Shown one piece after another: positions 18,287 through 27,407 of a DNA stretch of 64,000 nucleotides. Each line of letters begins with the position of its first letter. Within the stretch, counting starts at the first letter, position 1. Under the pieces are notes generated by a model. It was given only the letters and a program-made list of their open reading frames with translations. It did no database searches and was not told where the DNA came from. Location of the stretch: contig JADJXK010000002.1 of assembly GCA_016710325.1 (NCBI GenBank), forward strand, positions 1-64,000. Direction: 5' to 3'. Origin of the DNA: Candidatus Leptofilum proximum. GTDB lineage: Bacteria; Chloroflexota; Anaerolineae; Promineifilales; Promineifilaceae. The position numbers were made by a program, and so were the translations under genes.

Positions 18287-19527
18287 TTTTTATGCTCCTG
18301 ATATTGGTCACTTTTTATGTGGTTCATCTGACGAATGATAGTTTCAAACTGGTCTGTAATCTTTTCAATGTTGAAGTGTGTTTCAGCGTAGACACGGCCG
18401 TTTCTGCCCAATTGCTCCCGTAACGCTTGATCATGGTGCAACTGTTTTGCTGCCTGAAGGAAAGCGGCCGTATTCTCTGGCGCTGCAACCAAACCGGCTT
18501 CATGCTGAGCGACGATTTTAGCAGCAAGGTTTTCCGGTGGCACGGCTAACAAAAGCGGCCGTGCCGCACACAAGTAAGATAACACTTTAGATGGTACGGA
18601 AAAGACACCCGCATCTGGTTCCAGAATGGCGATTAGCACATCAGCAGCACCCAGCACATTGGCCATGTCACTGAATGGCTGGTACGGCAGCAAGATTAGA
18701 TTGTTTAAGCTGCATGCAATTTGCTGTTCAGCCAACCAATCAGCACCTAACCCCTCTGAAATAACCAATACCTGAACATTTTCGTCTGCCTGAAAAGCCA
18801 GCGCCAGTTCCAAAAGCAAGTTGGGGTTGTGTTTCATGCCGAGGGTACCGGAGTAGAGAAAACAAAATTTGTCCGACAGTTGATGCGCTCTGGCCCAGGC
18901 ATTGGCTTTAGATCGAACGGGAAGATCGGCGAGAGTAGCCCAGTTGGGGATGACGTGCGTTTTTGCCTGGGCGATACCCCACTCATCCAGCAGCGGCCGA
19001 AAATCCTCAGTAATCAGGATAATCTGATCGCTGCGCCGCAGCAAAAAGCGGTCAAGGGTAAGATACAGCTGGCCGACGAAGCGACCAATAACCGGTAGCC
19101 GTTTCCTGAGAATTTTGTTGATGGCCACCCCGTACATATCCTGCACCCAAAAAATAAGCTGAATCTTGCGGCCACGAAGGCGCCAATAAACCAGCGACAT
19201 GGCTTCAGATGGCGTATTGGCAAAGATGACGATGTCGGGCTGAAAGGCCTGAATCTGGGCTACTAAAAGCTGGCTGTATTTGATTTCCTGAAAAATGCGC
19301 CTGAAAAAAGCGTATTTGGCAAATGGCTTGTCTAGCTGAATGCCGATAATTTCCAGGTTGGGGGGATCATCGGCCGTTTTCTGCAAATTGCCCCTGGGAC
19401 TCTGGAAGAACTCGCCATAGCAGTGCTGAACCGTGTGTCCCCTTTGGGCCAGGTGGCGGCTGAGTTCAACTTCAAAGGGATGCCCTGGCCGGTCGTTGAG
19501 CAAAATGTGCAAGCGGCTTCTCCCCAC
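18283..19527 (-). CDS. Glycosyltransferase family 4 (WbuB-like)
   Basis: A 414-residue GT-B glycosyltransferase. The N-terminal domain starts LHILLNDRPGHPFEVELSRH and contains DIVIFANTPSEAMSLVYW and LIFWVQDMYG, typical of WbuB-like enzymes. The C-terminal donor domain has FLYSGTLGMKHNPNLLLELA, VSEGLGADWL and the conserved VFSVPSKVLSYLCAARPLLL. The conserved E-x7-E motif is replaced by a PSK-containing stretch as in this subgroup. It probably adds a sugar to a lipid-linked oligosaccharide at the inner membrane face. Stop overlaps the epimerase start; three bases separate it from the DUF4012 gene upstream. Confidence 0.85.
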   Translation of the reverse strand: MGRSRLHILLNDRPGHPFEVELSRHLAQRGHTVQHCYGEFFQSPRGNLQKTADDPPNLEIIGIQLDKPFAKYAFFRRIFQEIKYSQLLVAQIQAFQPDIVIFANTPSEAMSLVYWRLRGRKIQLIFWVQDMYGVAINKILRKRLPVIGRFVGQLYLTLDRFLLRRSDQIILITEDFRPLLDEWGIAQAKTHVIPNWATLADLPVRSKANAWARAHQLSDKFCFLYSGTLGMKHNPNLLLELALAFQADENVQVLVISEGLGADWLAEQQIACSLNNLILLPYQPFSDMANVLGAADVLIAILEPDAGVFSVPSKVLSYLCAARPLLLAVPPENLAAKIVAQHEAGLVAAPENTAAFLQAAKQLHHDQALREQLGRNGRVYAETHFNIEKITDQFETIIRQMNHIKSDQYQEHKK

Positions 19528-19530
19528 AAT

Positions 19531-21552
19531 TTAGGATTCGAAGGTAAGCGAAATGAGGCTGTCTTCAAGCAGATCAAAGGTAAACGTGACGGTACGGCCG
19601 TTTACTATTGGATCCTGTGGCGCTTGTGATTCCAGCAAAACGGCCCCCTCTGGCAAAATCAGGGTAACGGAGACTGATTCTGGTTCCATACCAGCCTGCT
19701 TGCGCAGCCAAAGCTGGTAAGTTTGTTGGTTGTCGTCCTGCCGTTGAACGGCCGTTTCCGGCAAAGAATAAGCAATTTCTGTGGTTAATGTTTCGTTGCG
19801 CGGCACCATCAAAAAATTGGTGAAGGTAGTAAAATCGGCAAACTCAATTTGTGCCTGGCCGCTGCGTTCCCAACTATTACCAGTGATTGTCACTTCCCCC
19901 GGAATATTATGCTCGGTCATCCATTGCAGCTCGCTGTTCTGTGGACTGTAAACACGCAAATAGTTAAAGTAGCACTGGTCTGCCACTTCCTGGTAGGTAG
20001 GCGCGTCATTGTAATAGACGTGCTGAAAGCAGGGATCTTCACTTTCTGGCCCGTTATGATGATACTTAATACTCAAATGAGCTTGAGGGTGGCTGGTGGA
20101 CAGATCTACCTCGTAAACAAAAGTGCGATCAATATGTAAGTTGGTTTTATTGAATCCCATGTTGGTATCAAGTACGAGCAAGAAGTCCTGACCAACAGGG
20201 TTTTCCAAACGGCCGTCCCAATCCAGCTCGGTGAGTACGGCCGTTACTTCTGGGTCGTGCATGTACAGCTGCAGGTGACGTTCGTTCAGGGCGGCAAACA
20301 TGTTGCGGGCCAACGTCACCATGTCCAGGGCGGCCGGGTCGGTCTCGATTTTCTGGCGAATCGCAGCGGAAAATGTGGACAAAAACGCCTTGCGGTTTTG
20401 GAACCACTCAGCGTTGGTCTGGCCCTCTTTAATGTTGAAGGCGTCGCGAAAACTTTGCACCGCGTTGGCCCCGGTGATCACCGTGTCTGATCCGGCAACT
20501 GGAATTGGCCCGGTGGCCTCTACCAGCATGGCAATAAACTGCTGGTCGATAGCAATCACGCCATCAATTGGGATGTCTGGCTGGCCTATCTGGTACAGTT
20601 CTATCGCTTTTTGCGCCGTGAAGGGAAAATCTGGCCAATAGTTAGCGTCACGCAGCAACAAATAGTCAGCACCCATCAGATCTTGGAGTGGCTGCGGTGG
20701 GTAGTCATAAGCGGCCGAATTTGCCGCCAGGGACTCCAGATCAAAGGTCGAGGCATCCTGGAAGTCCAGCGACAAAATATCACCGTTGTCCAGCGTGAGC
20801 AGGCCAACCCCGGAGATAAACCCACCGGTGGCCCGGATTTCATCTTCGTTTTGCGCCAGCAGCAGGTAGCTGCGCGGCGCCTCGTGGCCCAAAATATTGG
20901 GCAGCACCTGAACCATCACCAACCCGTCCTGGGCCAGTGGCAGCCACTCATCAAACATCACAAAGGCAGTTTGAACACGTTCGGGGAACTGATCGACGTT
21001 GTTGATCTGCTGGCGTGCTGTGACGACTCGCTGGAACGACTGCTGCGCCAGGGCTAATTTGGGGCGTGCTTCCGCCAGCACGTTGACTAATTGAGGCAGT
21101 GGTGAGCCACTGTTGGTGTCACTTTGCATTACACTGAGGGCAGGTTTGAGGCCTTCGTAGGCATGCACGGCCGTTTCCGTCCCGGCATCGGCCATTTCCA
21201 TCAGGTGCGGAGCGGCTATGGTTAAGGGACCAACCTTGGGCAGCCAGCCCAGGTAACGGGTAAGGGGCATGAAGACGGCCGTTTCGTCTCGCAGCGTTAC
21301 CACATCCTGGCGAATGGTGTGTACCATTTGGTCCGCCTGAGTCGGATCGATGCCAGAAATGCCTTCCGCCATAAGGGTTTCTGCAGCCGCTTGCTGCGCC
21401 AGCAGTGACTGCACTGCCCGACCAATGCGCCATCCTTTTACGCCCAGCCAGAGGATGAGCAGGGCCAGGCCAACCAGCAGCCCGATTCGCACTCTGGCCC
21501 AGGTAAACAGCGTCGATTCCGTTGCAGGCAGTTTGTTGGCCTTGGTTGTCAT
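19531..21552 (-). CDS. DUF4012 family membrane-anchored protein
   Basis: A 673-residue protein with one membrane helix near the N-terminus (RIGLLVGLALLILWLGVKGW) and a large extracytoplasmic part. Matches the DUF4012 family by RSYLLLAQNEDEIRATGGFI (near residue 235), the following 'SGVGLLTLDNGDI', ADYLLLRDANYWPDFPFTAQ and DGVIAIDQQFIAML. These proteins, widespread in Actinobacteria and Chloroflexota, have no proven function but sit in polysaccharide gene clusters, as here. LCP-like or polymer-handling activity is speculation. Start ATG 21550-21552, one base after the DUF2723 gene. Confidence 0.82.
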   Translation of the reverse strand: MTTKANKLPATESTLFTWARVRIGLLVGLALLILWLGVKGWRIGRAVQSLLAQQAAAETLMAEGISGIDPTQADQMVHTIRQDVVTLRDETAVFMPLTRYLGWLPKVGPLTIAAPHLMEMADAGTETAVHAYEGLKPALSVMQSDTNSGSPLPQLVNVLAEARPKLALAQQSFQRVVTARQQINNVDQFPERVQTAFVMFDEWLPLAQDGLVMVQVLPNILGHEAPRSYLLLAQNEDEIRATGGFISGVGLLTLDNGDILSLDFQDASTFDLESLAANSAAYDYPPQPLQDLMGADYLLLRDANYWPDFPFTAQKAIELYQIGQPDIPIDGVIAIDQQFIAMLVEATGPIPVAGSDTVITGANAVQSFRDAFNIKEGQTNAEWFQNRKAFLSTFSAAIRQKIETDPAALDMVTLARNMFAALNERHLQLYMHDPEVTAVLTELDWDGRLENPVGQDFLLVLDTNMGFNKTNLHIDRTFVYEVDLSTSHPQAHLSIKYHHNGPESEDPCFQHVYYNDAPTYQEVADQCYFNYLRVYSPQNSELQWMTEHNIPGEVTITGNSWERSGQAQIEFADFTTFTNFLMVPRNETLTTEIAYSLPETAVQRQDDNQQTYQLWLRKQAGMEPESVSVTLILPEGAVLLESQAPQDPIVNGRTVTFTFDLLEDSLISLTFES

Positions 21553-21553
21553 C

Positions 21554-22948
21554 CTACGGTTCCTCAGAGCAGCTGTTACTGCTTAAAAGTCTGCCCTCTT
21601 CCGCTAAAACGACCGCACAAACAGGTCGTTGGCTGGCGTTCAGCGTGCGAAAGGCAGGTACATCATCGACGGCCAGACCTTGCAGGTCTGGGTAAAGCGC
21701 TTTGATTCTGTCCCGGTACCAGTCAAACGCAAACAATTGATCATCTACTACGACCACATCGGGTCGCTGCCCCTCAACAAAGTGAAAGTACCACAAAGCA
21801 AAAATATCCGGGTCGCCTGAGGTGATGAGAATGGCATCGGGTGGCGAACTGTGCAGAATTTGCTCGGCAAACGGCCGTACTTTGTGAACTTCTACACGAT
21901 TGATCGGGCTGAAGTTTAACAAAACAAGGGCGAACGGCAACACAAATCCCCAACTGCCCAGCCGTTTGAAGGCGGCTGTTAATGCCAGGCTCAGCAACAG
22001 CCAGGCGGGTAAGGTGTTCACCAGGGCATCGTTGGTATCATAAAAAAAGGCATACAGCAGGTAGAAGACGGCCGTTCCTACCAACCCCAGCCACCGTTTT
22101 TTAGCCGTTTCCCGCCAGCCGCTCCAGGGCAGCAGCAGCCAGCCAACAAATAACAACTGCTGCAGGCCAACACCTGCCCAGCTGACCAGTCGGTCCAGGT
22201 AATTCTCTTCCGTCATGGCCAGCTGGTTTGGCTGGTAAATTTGCGCACTTACCAGCCACCACCAACCGGTCGGCGTGTTGGGGCGCCCCCAAACGACTGG
22301 GCTGTCTGGCCGGCCCAACCAGGGCAGCAGCGCATAAGGCATCAGCCCCAAGATCATGCCGATCCCAAGCTGGAGCCACTGCTTCTTCGGCACCAGCAGC
22401 AAAGCCAGCGGCAGCAGCAATATAGATGTCAGGTGCGTGGTTATTGACAAGCCCAGCAACAGGCCTACCAGCCAGGACGGCCGTTGCCCCAGCAAGCTCC
22501 ACACAAAAAGCGAGACCAGCGCCAGGTTCAACGTGTACACCTCCGTGACTACCGCCTGCTGCCACACCAATGGCACAAAGGCAAACGTCAGGCCGGGCAA
22601 GGCTAACGGCCAGCCCTTGAGCCCCAAAAAACGGCTGGCGGCGCTGATCATGGCGGCGGCCACGGCACCGCAAAAGGCGGAAAAGAGGGAAAAGCGGTAG
22701 GCTACCGGCTCTACCGGCAGCAGCGCAGCAAATCGGCCCAGGAGCAGGTAAGTGGGATAACCTGGTGGGTGCGGAATGCCGCCAGTGAAAACGGCCGTAA
22801 TCAACTCCCCCCCATCACCGCTGTGAAAGGCAACTGTGAGGTCGGGAACGGCCGTAACTCCGTAGACCAGCAGGGTGATCCCAAAAACCATCAAAGGGAG
22901 CGGAATTTTGTATTTAGCTGTGGTTGATTTGGCGGAATGGGCAGCCAT
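21554..22948 (-). CDS. DUF2723 polytopic membrane protein, probable lipid-linked-sugar glycosyltransferase
   Basis: A 464-residue protein with about ten membrane segments. The N-terminal loop carries the DUF2723 signature: FHSGDGGELITAVFTGGIPH followed by PPGYPTYLLLGR. The acidic D/E near the first external loop is characteristic of GT-C folds of the protein O-mannosyltransferase type, so transfer of a sugar from a polyprenyl phosphate donor on the outer face is likely. The soluble C-terminal part (~360-464) includes ILITSGDPDIFALWYFHFVE. Situated between the flippase-like gene (gap 4 bases) and the DUF4012 gene (gap 1), so co-translated. Acceptor unknown. Confidence 0.82.
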   Translation of the reverse strand: MAAHSAKSTTAKYKIPLPLMVFGITLLVYGVTAVPDLTVAFHSGDGGELITAVFTGGIPHPPGYPTYLLLGRFAALLPVEPVAYRFSLFSAFCGAVAAAMISAASRFLGLKGWPLALPGLTFAFVPLVWQQAVVTEVYTLNLALVSLFVWSLLGQRPSWLVGLLLGLSITTHLTSILLLPLALLLVPKKQWLQLGIGMILGLMPYALLPWLGRPDSPVVWGRPNTPTGWWWLVSAQIYQPNQLAMTEENYLDRLVSWAGVGLQQLLFVGWLLLPWSGWRETAKKRWLGLVGTAVFYLLYAFFYDTNDALVNTLPAWLLLSLALTAAFKRLGSWGFVLPFALVLLNFSPINRVEVHKVRPFAEQILHSSPPDAILITSGDPDIFALWYFHFVEGQRPDVVVVDDQLFAFDWYRDRIKALYPDLQGLAVDDVPAFRTLNASQRPVCAVVLAEEGRLLSSNSCSEEP

Positions 22949-22952
22949 GAGG

Positions 22953-23987
22953 TTATGTTTTGTCTTGCTGCCAGCGCCAGTTGGTGCGGCTGGCGGCCAG
23001 CCCGCCCAGCAAAATTTTGGGTAGCAGCACCACCAGGTGATACACCACCGCGTAACTCACGGTGACGGCCTGGTTGGTCTGGCCAAACTGGTAGAGCACC
23101 AGCACCACAGTGCCTTCATAAACACCCAGCTGGCCGGGTGTGCTGGGGGCAGAGGTGGTTAAACTGAGGGCGGAATCGGTAACGGCCGCTTCGGCCAGGC
23201 CCAGGGGAATATGAAACGCCAGAAACAGCAGATACGGCGTCAGCAGCCCCAGCAAGACCAGCAGCACGGAAGAGACCAGCAGCCGCCCCAGCGCCGCTCC
23301 TGAGCGCAGTGAGGCCAATCCCTCCAGCCCACCGATGAGCAGCCTGGTCAGCCTGGTCTCGATGGCTGGTGGCAGCAGATGAAATAGTCGGCGCAGCTGA
23401 GTGATCACCCAGCTGGTCTGGTAGGCCACTATGCTCAACCCAACCATCACGACACCAGCAATGAGTAAAAAGGTCAGTCCTGTGCCCTGCATGTTCTCCG
23501 GCAGGGCCAAGATGGGCAGCAGCACCAAAACCAGCAGTCCCAGCATCACCAGTTCCAGGCTTTTTTCCACCACGACGGTGCTAAGGGCACGCATCTTGCT
23601 GAACCCGGTTTGCTGGTTGATGGCGTACGCCCGGGCAATCTCGCCCAGGCGCAGGAAGGGCAGCACGACGTTGACAAACTGTCCCAGCCAGATAGCCCAG
23701 AACACGGCCGTAAACCGCACCTCTTCCTCGTGGTTAGGAACCAGCAGCACCCGCCAGCGCCAGGCCTTCACGGCGCCGTTCACCACAAAAGTAAGCAGCG
23801 CCAGCAGAATCAGCCACAGGTTGGCGCTGCCCACGGCTTGCTGCACATCGCGGAAATCGATACTGCGCGACAGATACCACACGCCGCCGCTGAGCAAGAC
23901 GGCCGTCAACCCGGCATTCAGCCACGGCCACCAGCGGCGCCAGCGAGAAGGGGAAGCGGTTAATTCAGCCTCGGGGGTAGGGGACAT
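22953..23987 (-). CDS. Lysylphosphatidylglycerol synthase TM-region / flippase-like protein (UPF0104)
   Basis: A 344-residue membrane protein with about eight helices. Recognisable by WRWRVLLVP, the segment FWAIWLGQFVNVVLPFLRLG EIARAY (broken here for length), VVVEKSLELVMLGLLVL and the late SLTTSAPSTPGQLGVYEG, the usual 'P..PGGLG..E' site of the AglD/UPF0104 group. Such proteins stand alone without the aminoacyl transfer domain and are thought to flip or otherwise handle polyprenyl or lipid-linked sugars. Operon context with glycosyltransferases supports this. Start ATG 23985-23987. Exact transport substrate unknown. Confidence 0.82.
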   Translation of the reverse strand: MSPTPEAELTASPSRWRRWWPWLNAGLTAVLLSGGVWYLSRSIDFRDVQQAVGSANLWLILLALLTFVVNGAVKAWRWRVLLVPNHEEEVRFTAVFWAIWLGQFVNVVLPFLRLGEIARAYAINQQTGFSKMRALSTVVVEKSLELVMLGLLVLVLLPILALPENMQGTGLTFLLIAGVVMVGLSIVAYQTSWVITQLRRLFHLLPPAIETRLTRLLIGGLEGLASLRSGAALGRLLVSSVLLVLLGLLTPYLLFLAFHIPLGLAEAAVTDSALSLTTSAPSTPGQLGVYEGTVVLVLYQFGQTNQAVTVSYAVVYHLVVLLPKILLGGLAASRTNWRWQQDKT

Positions 23988-24002
23988 GAACCTGCCCGTC
24001 CA

Positions 24003-24446
24003 TTAGCTGCGGCGGCGGGTGTACATCAGCATAGCGCCGTACACCGCGATGCCAAAAATCAGCAGGGTGATCAAAAAGCCAGCCCACAAGATGGCCCGGT
24101 TGCGCACCATGGTGCTCTGGCTGAGGGGCAAGGTGGGTACGACCGTTGGCGCCGGGGCCTCGCTGCCAATCACGGCTTGGGGGGCGGCGTCGGCAGGGGG
24201 AACGGCCGTTGTGGGCGCCACATAGCCGCTGTCGATGGGGGCCGTTGTGGGGGCGATGGACTGGACGGGATATCCTTCGTCGGTGACGCTGGTCGGCTCC
24301 GGGGTGGCCGGTGGTGGGTAGCCATTTTCTGGGGTGCTTTCCGGCCCAGTTTGGGCCTGGGCTGCCTGCCCCGGTCGGGCCAGCAAGGCAGCCAGAAACA
24401 TCAATGAAGTAAAGCCGACACACAATTTTTTCATCAAAACGCTCAT
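24003..24446 (-). CDS. Small exported protein with Pro/Thr-rich body and C-terminal RRRS membrane tail
   Basis: A 147-residue protein, not recognised. A signal peptide covers residues ~1-28 (LCVGFTSLMFLAALLARPGQ). The mature part (~30-105) is low complexity and rich in Pro, Thr, Ala, Glu with GYPPPATPEP, DEGYPVQS and DSGYVAPT, a loose tandem of 'GYP/GYV' units. A hydrophobic helix (WAGFLITLLIFGIAVYGAML) and YTRRRS end it. The start overlaps the stop of the previous gene (ATGA). Probably an envelope-spanning or anchored linker protein working with the glycan operon; function not inferable. Confidence 0.7.
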   Translation of the reverse strand: MSVLMKKLCVGFTSLMFLAALLARPGQAAQAQTGPESTPENGYPPPATPEPTSVTDEGYPVQSIAPTTAPIDSGYVAPTTAVPPADAAPQAVIGSEAPAPTVVPTLPLSQSTMVRNRAILWAGFLITLLIFGIAVYGAMLMYTRRRS

Positions 24447-24745
24447 TTGGAACTTCGTAGTGCAGTTATCAGATTAAAAACGGCCCAGGCGGTGAAAAGC
24501 AGCCAGACGGCCGTTTCCCACCAGCGGCTGCTGGTAAATACCAGGCCCAACAAAACCAGCAAAAAGCCCAGCCAAAACAGGCGGTCGTAGGGCGGTTGTT
24601 GATTGATTTCGGCCAGTTTGGGGGGCGTGGTGCGCGAGAGCCAGTAGGTGTAGCTGAACGTAGCCAGCAGTACGGCCGATCCCACAATCCACAACCCGTT
24701 TGTCCAGACAGAGCGCCAATCAATCACGGCGAAAAAGTATAGCAT
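24443..24745 (-). CDS. Small polytopic membrane protein, first gene of glycan operon
   Basis: A 100-residue unrecognised protein with three predicted membrane helices (LWIVGSAVLLATFSYTYWL, LFWLGFLLVLLGLVF and TAVWLLFTAWAVFNLITAL) joined by short loops. Its stop overlaps the next start by four bases, so the two are translationally coupled. It is divergent from radA with 89 bases between starts, which must hold both promoters. No catalytic residues visible. Confidence 0.65.
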   Translation of the reverse strand: MLYFFAVIDWRSVWTNGLWIVGSAVLLATFSYTYWLSRTTPPKLAEINQQPPYDRLFWLGFLLVLLGLVFTSSRWWETAVWLLFTAWAVFNLITALRSSK

Positions 24746-24834
24746 ATGTTAAAATCGCCACAACTTAAGCTGGTGGCTGGTTTGCTGGTCACACAAGGAC
24801 CATTACTGACCACCAGCCACTCTGGAGAAACTGT

Positions 24835-26217
24835 ATGGCCAAAACCCGATCCCGCTATATTTGCAGCAACTGTGGCCGCGTAACGGCCGCTTATGTGGGA
24901 CGCTGCCCAAAATGTGGCGAATTCGATACGATGGAAGAAGAGGTCCTGGTACCGGAAACTCCCGCCAGCCAGCGCAACCGCCGTGCCGTGGGCCAGAGCG
25001 ACAGCCACCCCCAGCGCCTGGCCGAAGTCACCGCCGATGGCTTTGAACGCCTGCCGCTGCCGCTGCCGGAATTCGGCCGTGTGCTGGGCGGCGGTATTGT
25101 GCCGGGCTCGCTGGTATTGGTCGGTGGTGACCCCGGCATCGGTAAATCAACGCTGCTGCTGGACGTCTCGGCCATGACGGCCAACGCCCACGGCACCACG
25201 CTCTACGTCTCCGGCGAAGAGAGCAGCCGCCAAATTAAGATGCGCGCCGACCGCCTGGGAATCACCGCCGATGACCTCTTTTTAGTGACGGAAACGAAGC
25301 TCCAGGCGATCCTGAACCATGTGGAAAAGCTGCAACCGACCCTGGTGATCGTGGATAGTATCCAGACCACCTTTGCCGAAGATTTAACCTCGGCGGCGGG
25401 CAGCGTGAGCCAGGTGCGCGAGTGCGCCAGCCGCTTTCAGGAGGTGGCCAAGACCTCCGGCGTGAGCATTTTCCTGGTGGGGCACGTTACCAAAGAGGGC
25501 ACCATTGCCGGGCCGCGGGTGCTGGAGCACATCGTGGACACGGTGCTGTACCTGGAGGGCGATCCGTTTCACCGCTACCGCCTGCTGCGCAGCGTCAAGA
25601 ATCGTTTTGGCGCAACGAGTGAGGTGGGGGTGTTTGAAATGGTGGAAAAAGGTATGGTAGAAGTGCCCAATCCGTCGGAGGCATTTTTGGCGGAGCGGCA
25701 AATTAATGCGCCAGGCTCAACCATTGCCGTGACGATGGAAGGCACACGGCCGCTTCTGGTAGAAATTCAGGCGCTGGCCAGTTCCACCACATTTTCCAAC
25801 CCGCGCCGCACGGCCAACGGCATTGATTACAACCGGCTGTTGTTGATTACGGCCGTTCTCTCCCGCCGCGTCCGTGTCTCCCTGCACGACAAAGATGTGT
25901 TTGTCAACGTTATTGGCGGGCTGCAAATTGATGAACCAGCGGCCGACCTGGCTATTGCCGTCTCCATTGCCAGCAGCGTTAAGGACGAGGCGGTGCACGC
26001 CGACATGGCGTTTGTGGGGGAGGTGGGCCTGAGCGGGGAACTGCGCGCCGTGAGCCAGCTGGAAGCTCGCCTCAAAGAAGCCCTGAAGCTGGGCTTCAAG
26101 CGCTGCGTCATTCCCAAGACCGCCCAGCGCCGCCTGACCGAACCGCCCAAGGGATTAACTCTCATCGGCTGCCGCACGCTGGCGGAGGCGATTGATGTGG
26201 CGTTGATTAAGGGGTAA
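24835..26217 (+). CDS. radA: DNA repair protein RadA (Sms)
   Basis: A 460-residue RecA-like branch-migration ATPase/helicase. N-terminal C4 zinc finger C10-C13-C24-C27 (CSNCGRVTAAYVGRCPKCGE). Walker A GGDPGIGKST at residues 97-106, the RadA-specific KNRFG motif (VKNRFGATSEVGVFEM), Walker B LVIVDSIQTTF. The C-terminal Lon-like domain ends with FVGEVGLSGELRAV and LEARLKEALKLGFKRCVIP. Complete and of normal length. Start ATG 24835, about 89 bases from the divergent glycan operon. Its stop codon lies in an octamer hairpin that separates it from the convergent copper chaperone gene. Confidence 0.97.
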   Translation: MAKTRSRYICSNCGRVTAAYVGRCPKCGEFDTMEEEVLVPETPASQRNRRAVGQSDSHPQRLAEVTADGFERLPLPLPEFGRVLGGGIVPGSLVLVGGDPGIGKSTLLLDVSAMTANAHGTTLYVSGEESSRQIKMRADRLGITADDLFLVTETKLQAILNHVEKLQPTLVIVDSIQTTFAEDLTSAAGSVSQVRECASRFQEVAKTSGVSIFLVGHVTKEGTIAGPRVLEHIVDTVLYLEGDPFHRYRLLRSVKNRFGATSEVGVFEMVEKGMVEVPNPSEAFLAERQINAPGSTIAVTMEGTRPLLVEIQALASSTTFSNPRRTANGIDYNRLLLITAVLSRRVRVSLHDKDVFVNVIGGLQIDEPAADLAIAVSIASSVKDEAVHADMAFVGEVGLSGELRAVSQLEARLKEALKLGFKRCVIPKTAQRRLTEPPKGLTLIGCRTLAEAIDVALIKG

Positions 26218-26292
26218 TTGAGAGAGTGGGTAATTGAGTAATTGGGTAATTAAGAAATCCAGTTACCCAATTACCCAATTACTCAGTTACTG
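26212..26292. repeat. Hairpin repeat of GTAATTGG-type octamers (copy C2)
   Basis: GGTAATTGAGTAATTGGGTA on the left, AGTTACCCAATTACCCAATT plus ACTC on the right. It begins at the radA stop codon and ends eight bases before the stop of the convergent PCuAC gene, so it could serve as a two-way terminator. Confidence 0.85.
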
Positions 26293-26299
26293 AAGATTG

Positions 26300-26746
26300 T
26301 TAGCTCTCGCGAATTTCGACCGTGACGTCCATTTCCCCGGCGTTTTCAAACGTCAGCTTAAGGGGAATTTCTGTACCCACGTTAAATTCAACCTGCTTGC
26401 CCAGGCACATGATGTGCAGGCCGCCCACCTTGAGCTCGGCGCTGCCACCGGCCGGAACCGGGATGCTGCCACCTTGCACGGGGCGCATGCCCATCACCCC
26501 TTCGCCCATGTCGTACATTTCATGCAGCTCCACCGTGCCACAGGCGTCGCTTGCTGCGGAGAGCAGGGCGTCGTCGCTGTCGCCGTTGTTGGTGATGAGC
26601 ATATAAAAGGCGCCGTTTTCAGCCACCTTGGGCGATGTGCGGCCCCAGGGATCGGTAATGGTAATGGCTTCTCTATCGCCCCCAGAGGCGGTGCAGGCAA
26701 CGGCCGTTACAACTAAAACAGCCAGTAAAAAGAGTACTTTTTTCAT
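26300..26746 (-). CDS. PCuAC family copper chaperone lipoprotein
   Basis: A 148-residue exported copper-binding protein that delivers Cu(I) to the CuA site of cytochrome c oxidase in known relatives. Signal peptide ends at a lipobox-like TAVAC (Cys18). Copper ligands of the pattern H(M)X10MX21HXM are recognisable: VELHEMYDM, MGMRPV and GGLHIMCL. The domain follows the expected order: ITITDPWGRTSPK, NGAFYMLITNNGD, CGTVELHEM, IPLKLTFENAGEMDVTV. Presence implies aerobic respiration or at least copper handling. Convergent with radA; its own promoter must lie in the region after 26746. Confidence 0.9.
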   Translation of the reverse strand: MKKVLFLLAVLVVTAVACTASGGDREAITITDPWGRTSPKVAENGAFYMLITNNGDSDDALLSAASDACGTVELHEMYDMGEGVMGMRPVQGGSIPVPAGGSAELKVGGLHIMCLGKQVEFNVGTEIPLKLTFENAGEMDVTVEIRES

Positions 26747-26900
26747 TCGTTCGTCTCCTAGTTTTCCTAGTTTTGATCAAAAGGTATCGCTCATCGTAAG
26801 CCAGCCTCGTCTTCCATGGAGATAAGGGAAAATCAGCTTCCCTTCCATCTGGCTGGCACTCTGGTGTAGATGAGACTCACCGGCAAAAAGATATAAACAG

Positions 26901-27027
26901 GACTTACGCATCTAGGCGAACTGCGTCTAATAATTTGCCGCGAATTTCGCTAATTAACGCGAAGTTGTTCATAGTTGGCGAAATTCGCGCAATTCGCGGC
27001 TAAGAAAAAGCTCTGATTGCGTAAATC
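26901..27027. mobile_element. MITE-like palindromic element without a gene
   Basis: The 313-base gap 26747-27059 holds a ~127-base element bounded by imperfect inverted ends GACTTACGCA (26901-26910) and TGCGTAAATC (27018-27027). Inside are GCCGCGAATTTCGC and GCGAAATTCGCGCAATTCGC in opposite sense. Too short for a transposase. Similar AATTCGCG-rich palindromes occur between genes of many bacteria. Confidence 0.5.
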
Positions 27028-27059
27028 ATAATAAAGTTGGGATTGTGTTTTAGTTGGGG

Positions 27060-27362
27060 CTAAAGGGTTCGTGGCGGGGGTGACGGTGGCAGAAGATGAA
27101 TTTCTTGTGGGTACCGTTCAGCTGATGATGGACGGCAGCACACCAGAAATGCGACCAACAACACAGAAAGGGATGCTGCTGGTTCGGCCGCGTTGCTTTG
27201 CACGGCCGTCTGCGCCAGATTCGTATCGCAAGATGCACTGAAGTGGGCGGGTACCAAGGTCTGGCAGCCAAACCCGGCCAGAGGTGAACCTACCAACATG
27301 ATGGCCAGCAACAGCACAGCCCAAAAAGTATACAGTGAAAGTGAATTGGCGAATCGGCGCAT
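27060..27362 (-). CDS. Hypothetical small membrane protein (doubtful)
   Basis: A possible 100-residue protein, not recognised. It has a hydrophobic N-terminal segment (FWAVLLLAIMLVGSPLAGFG, then CQTLVP) and a second one (LSVLLVAFLVCC) separated by a Cys-containing loop, followed by a proline-rich end. The pattern fits a small exported or membrane protein, but there is no family match and no clear ribosome binding site, so it may be chance. Confidence 0.35.
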   Translation of the reverse strand: MRRFANSLSLYTFWAVLLLAIMLVGSPLAGFGCQTLVPAHFSASCDTNLAQTAVQSNAAEPAASLSVLLVAFLVCCRPSSAERYPQEIHLLPPSPPPRTL

Positions 27363-27407
27363 CGGGCGAAATTATATCAAACGTATGGGCAAACGGTAAT
27401 TTTGGTA

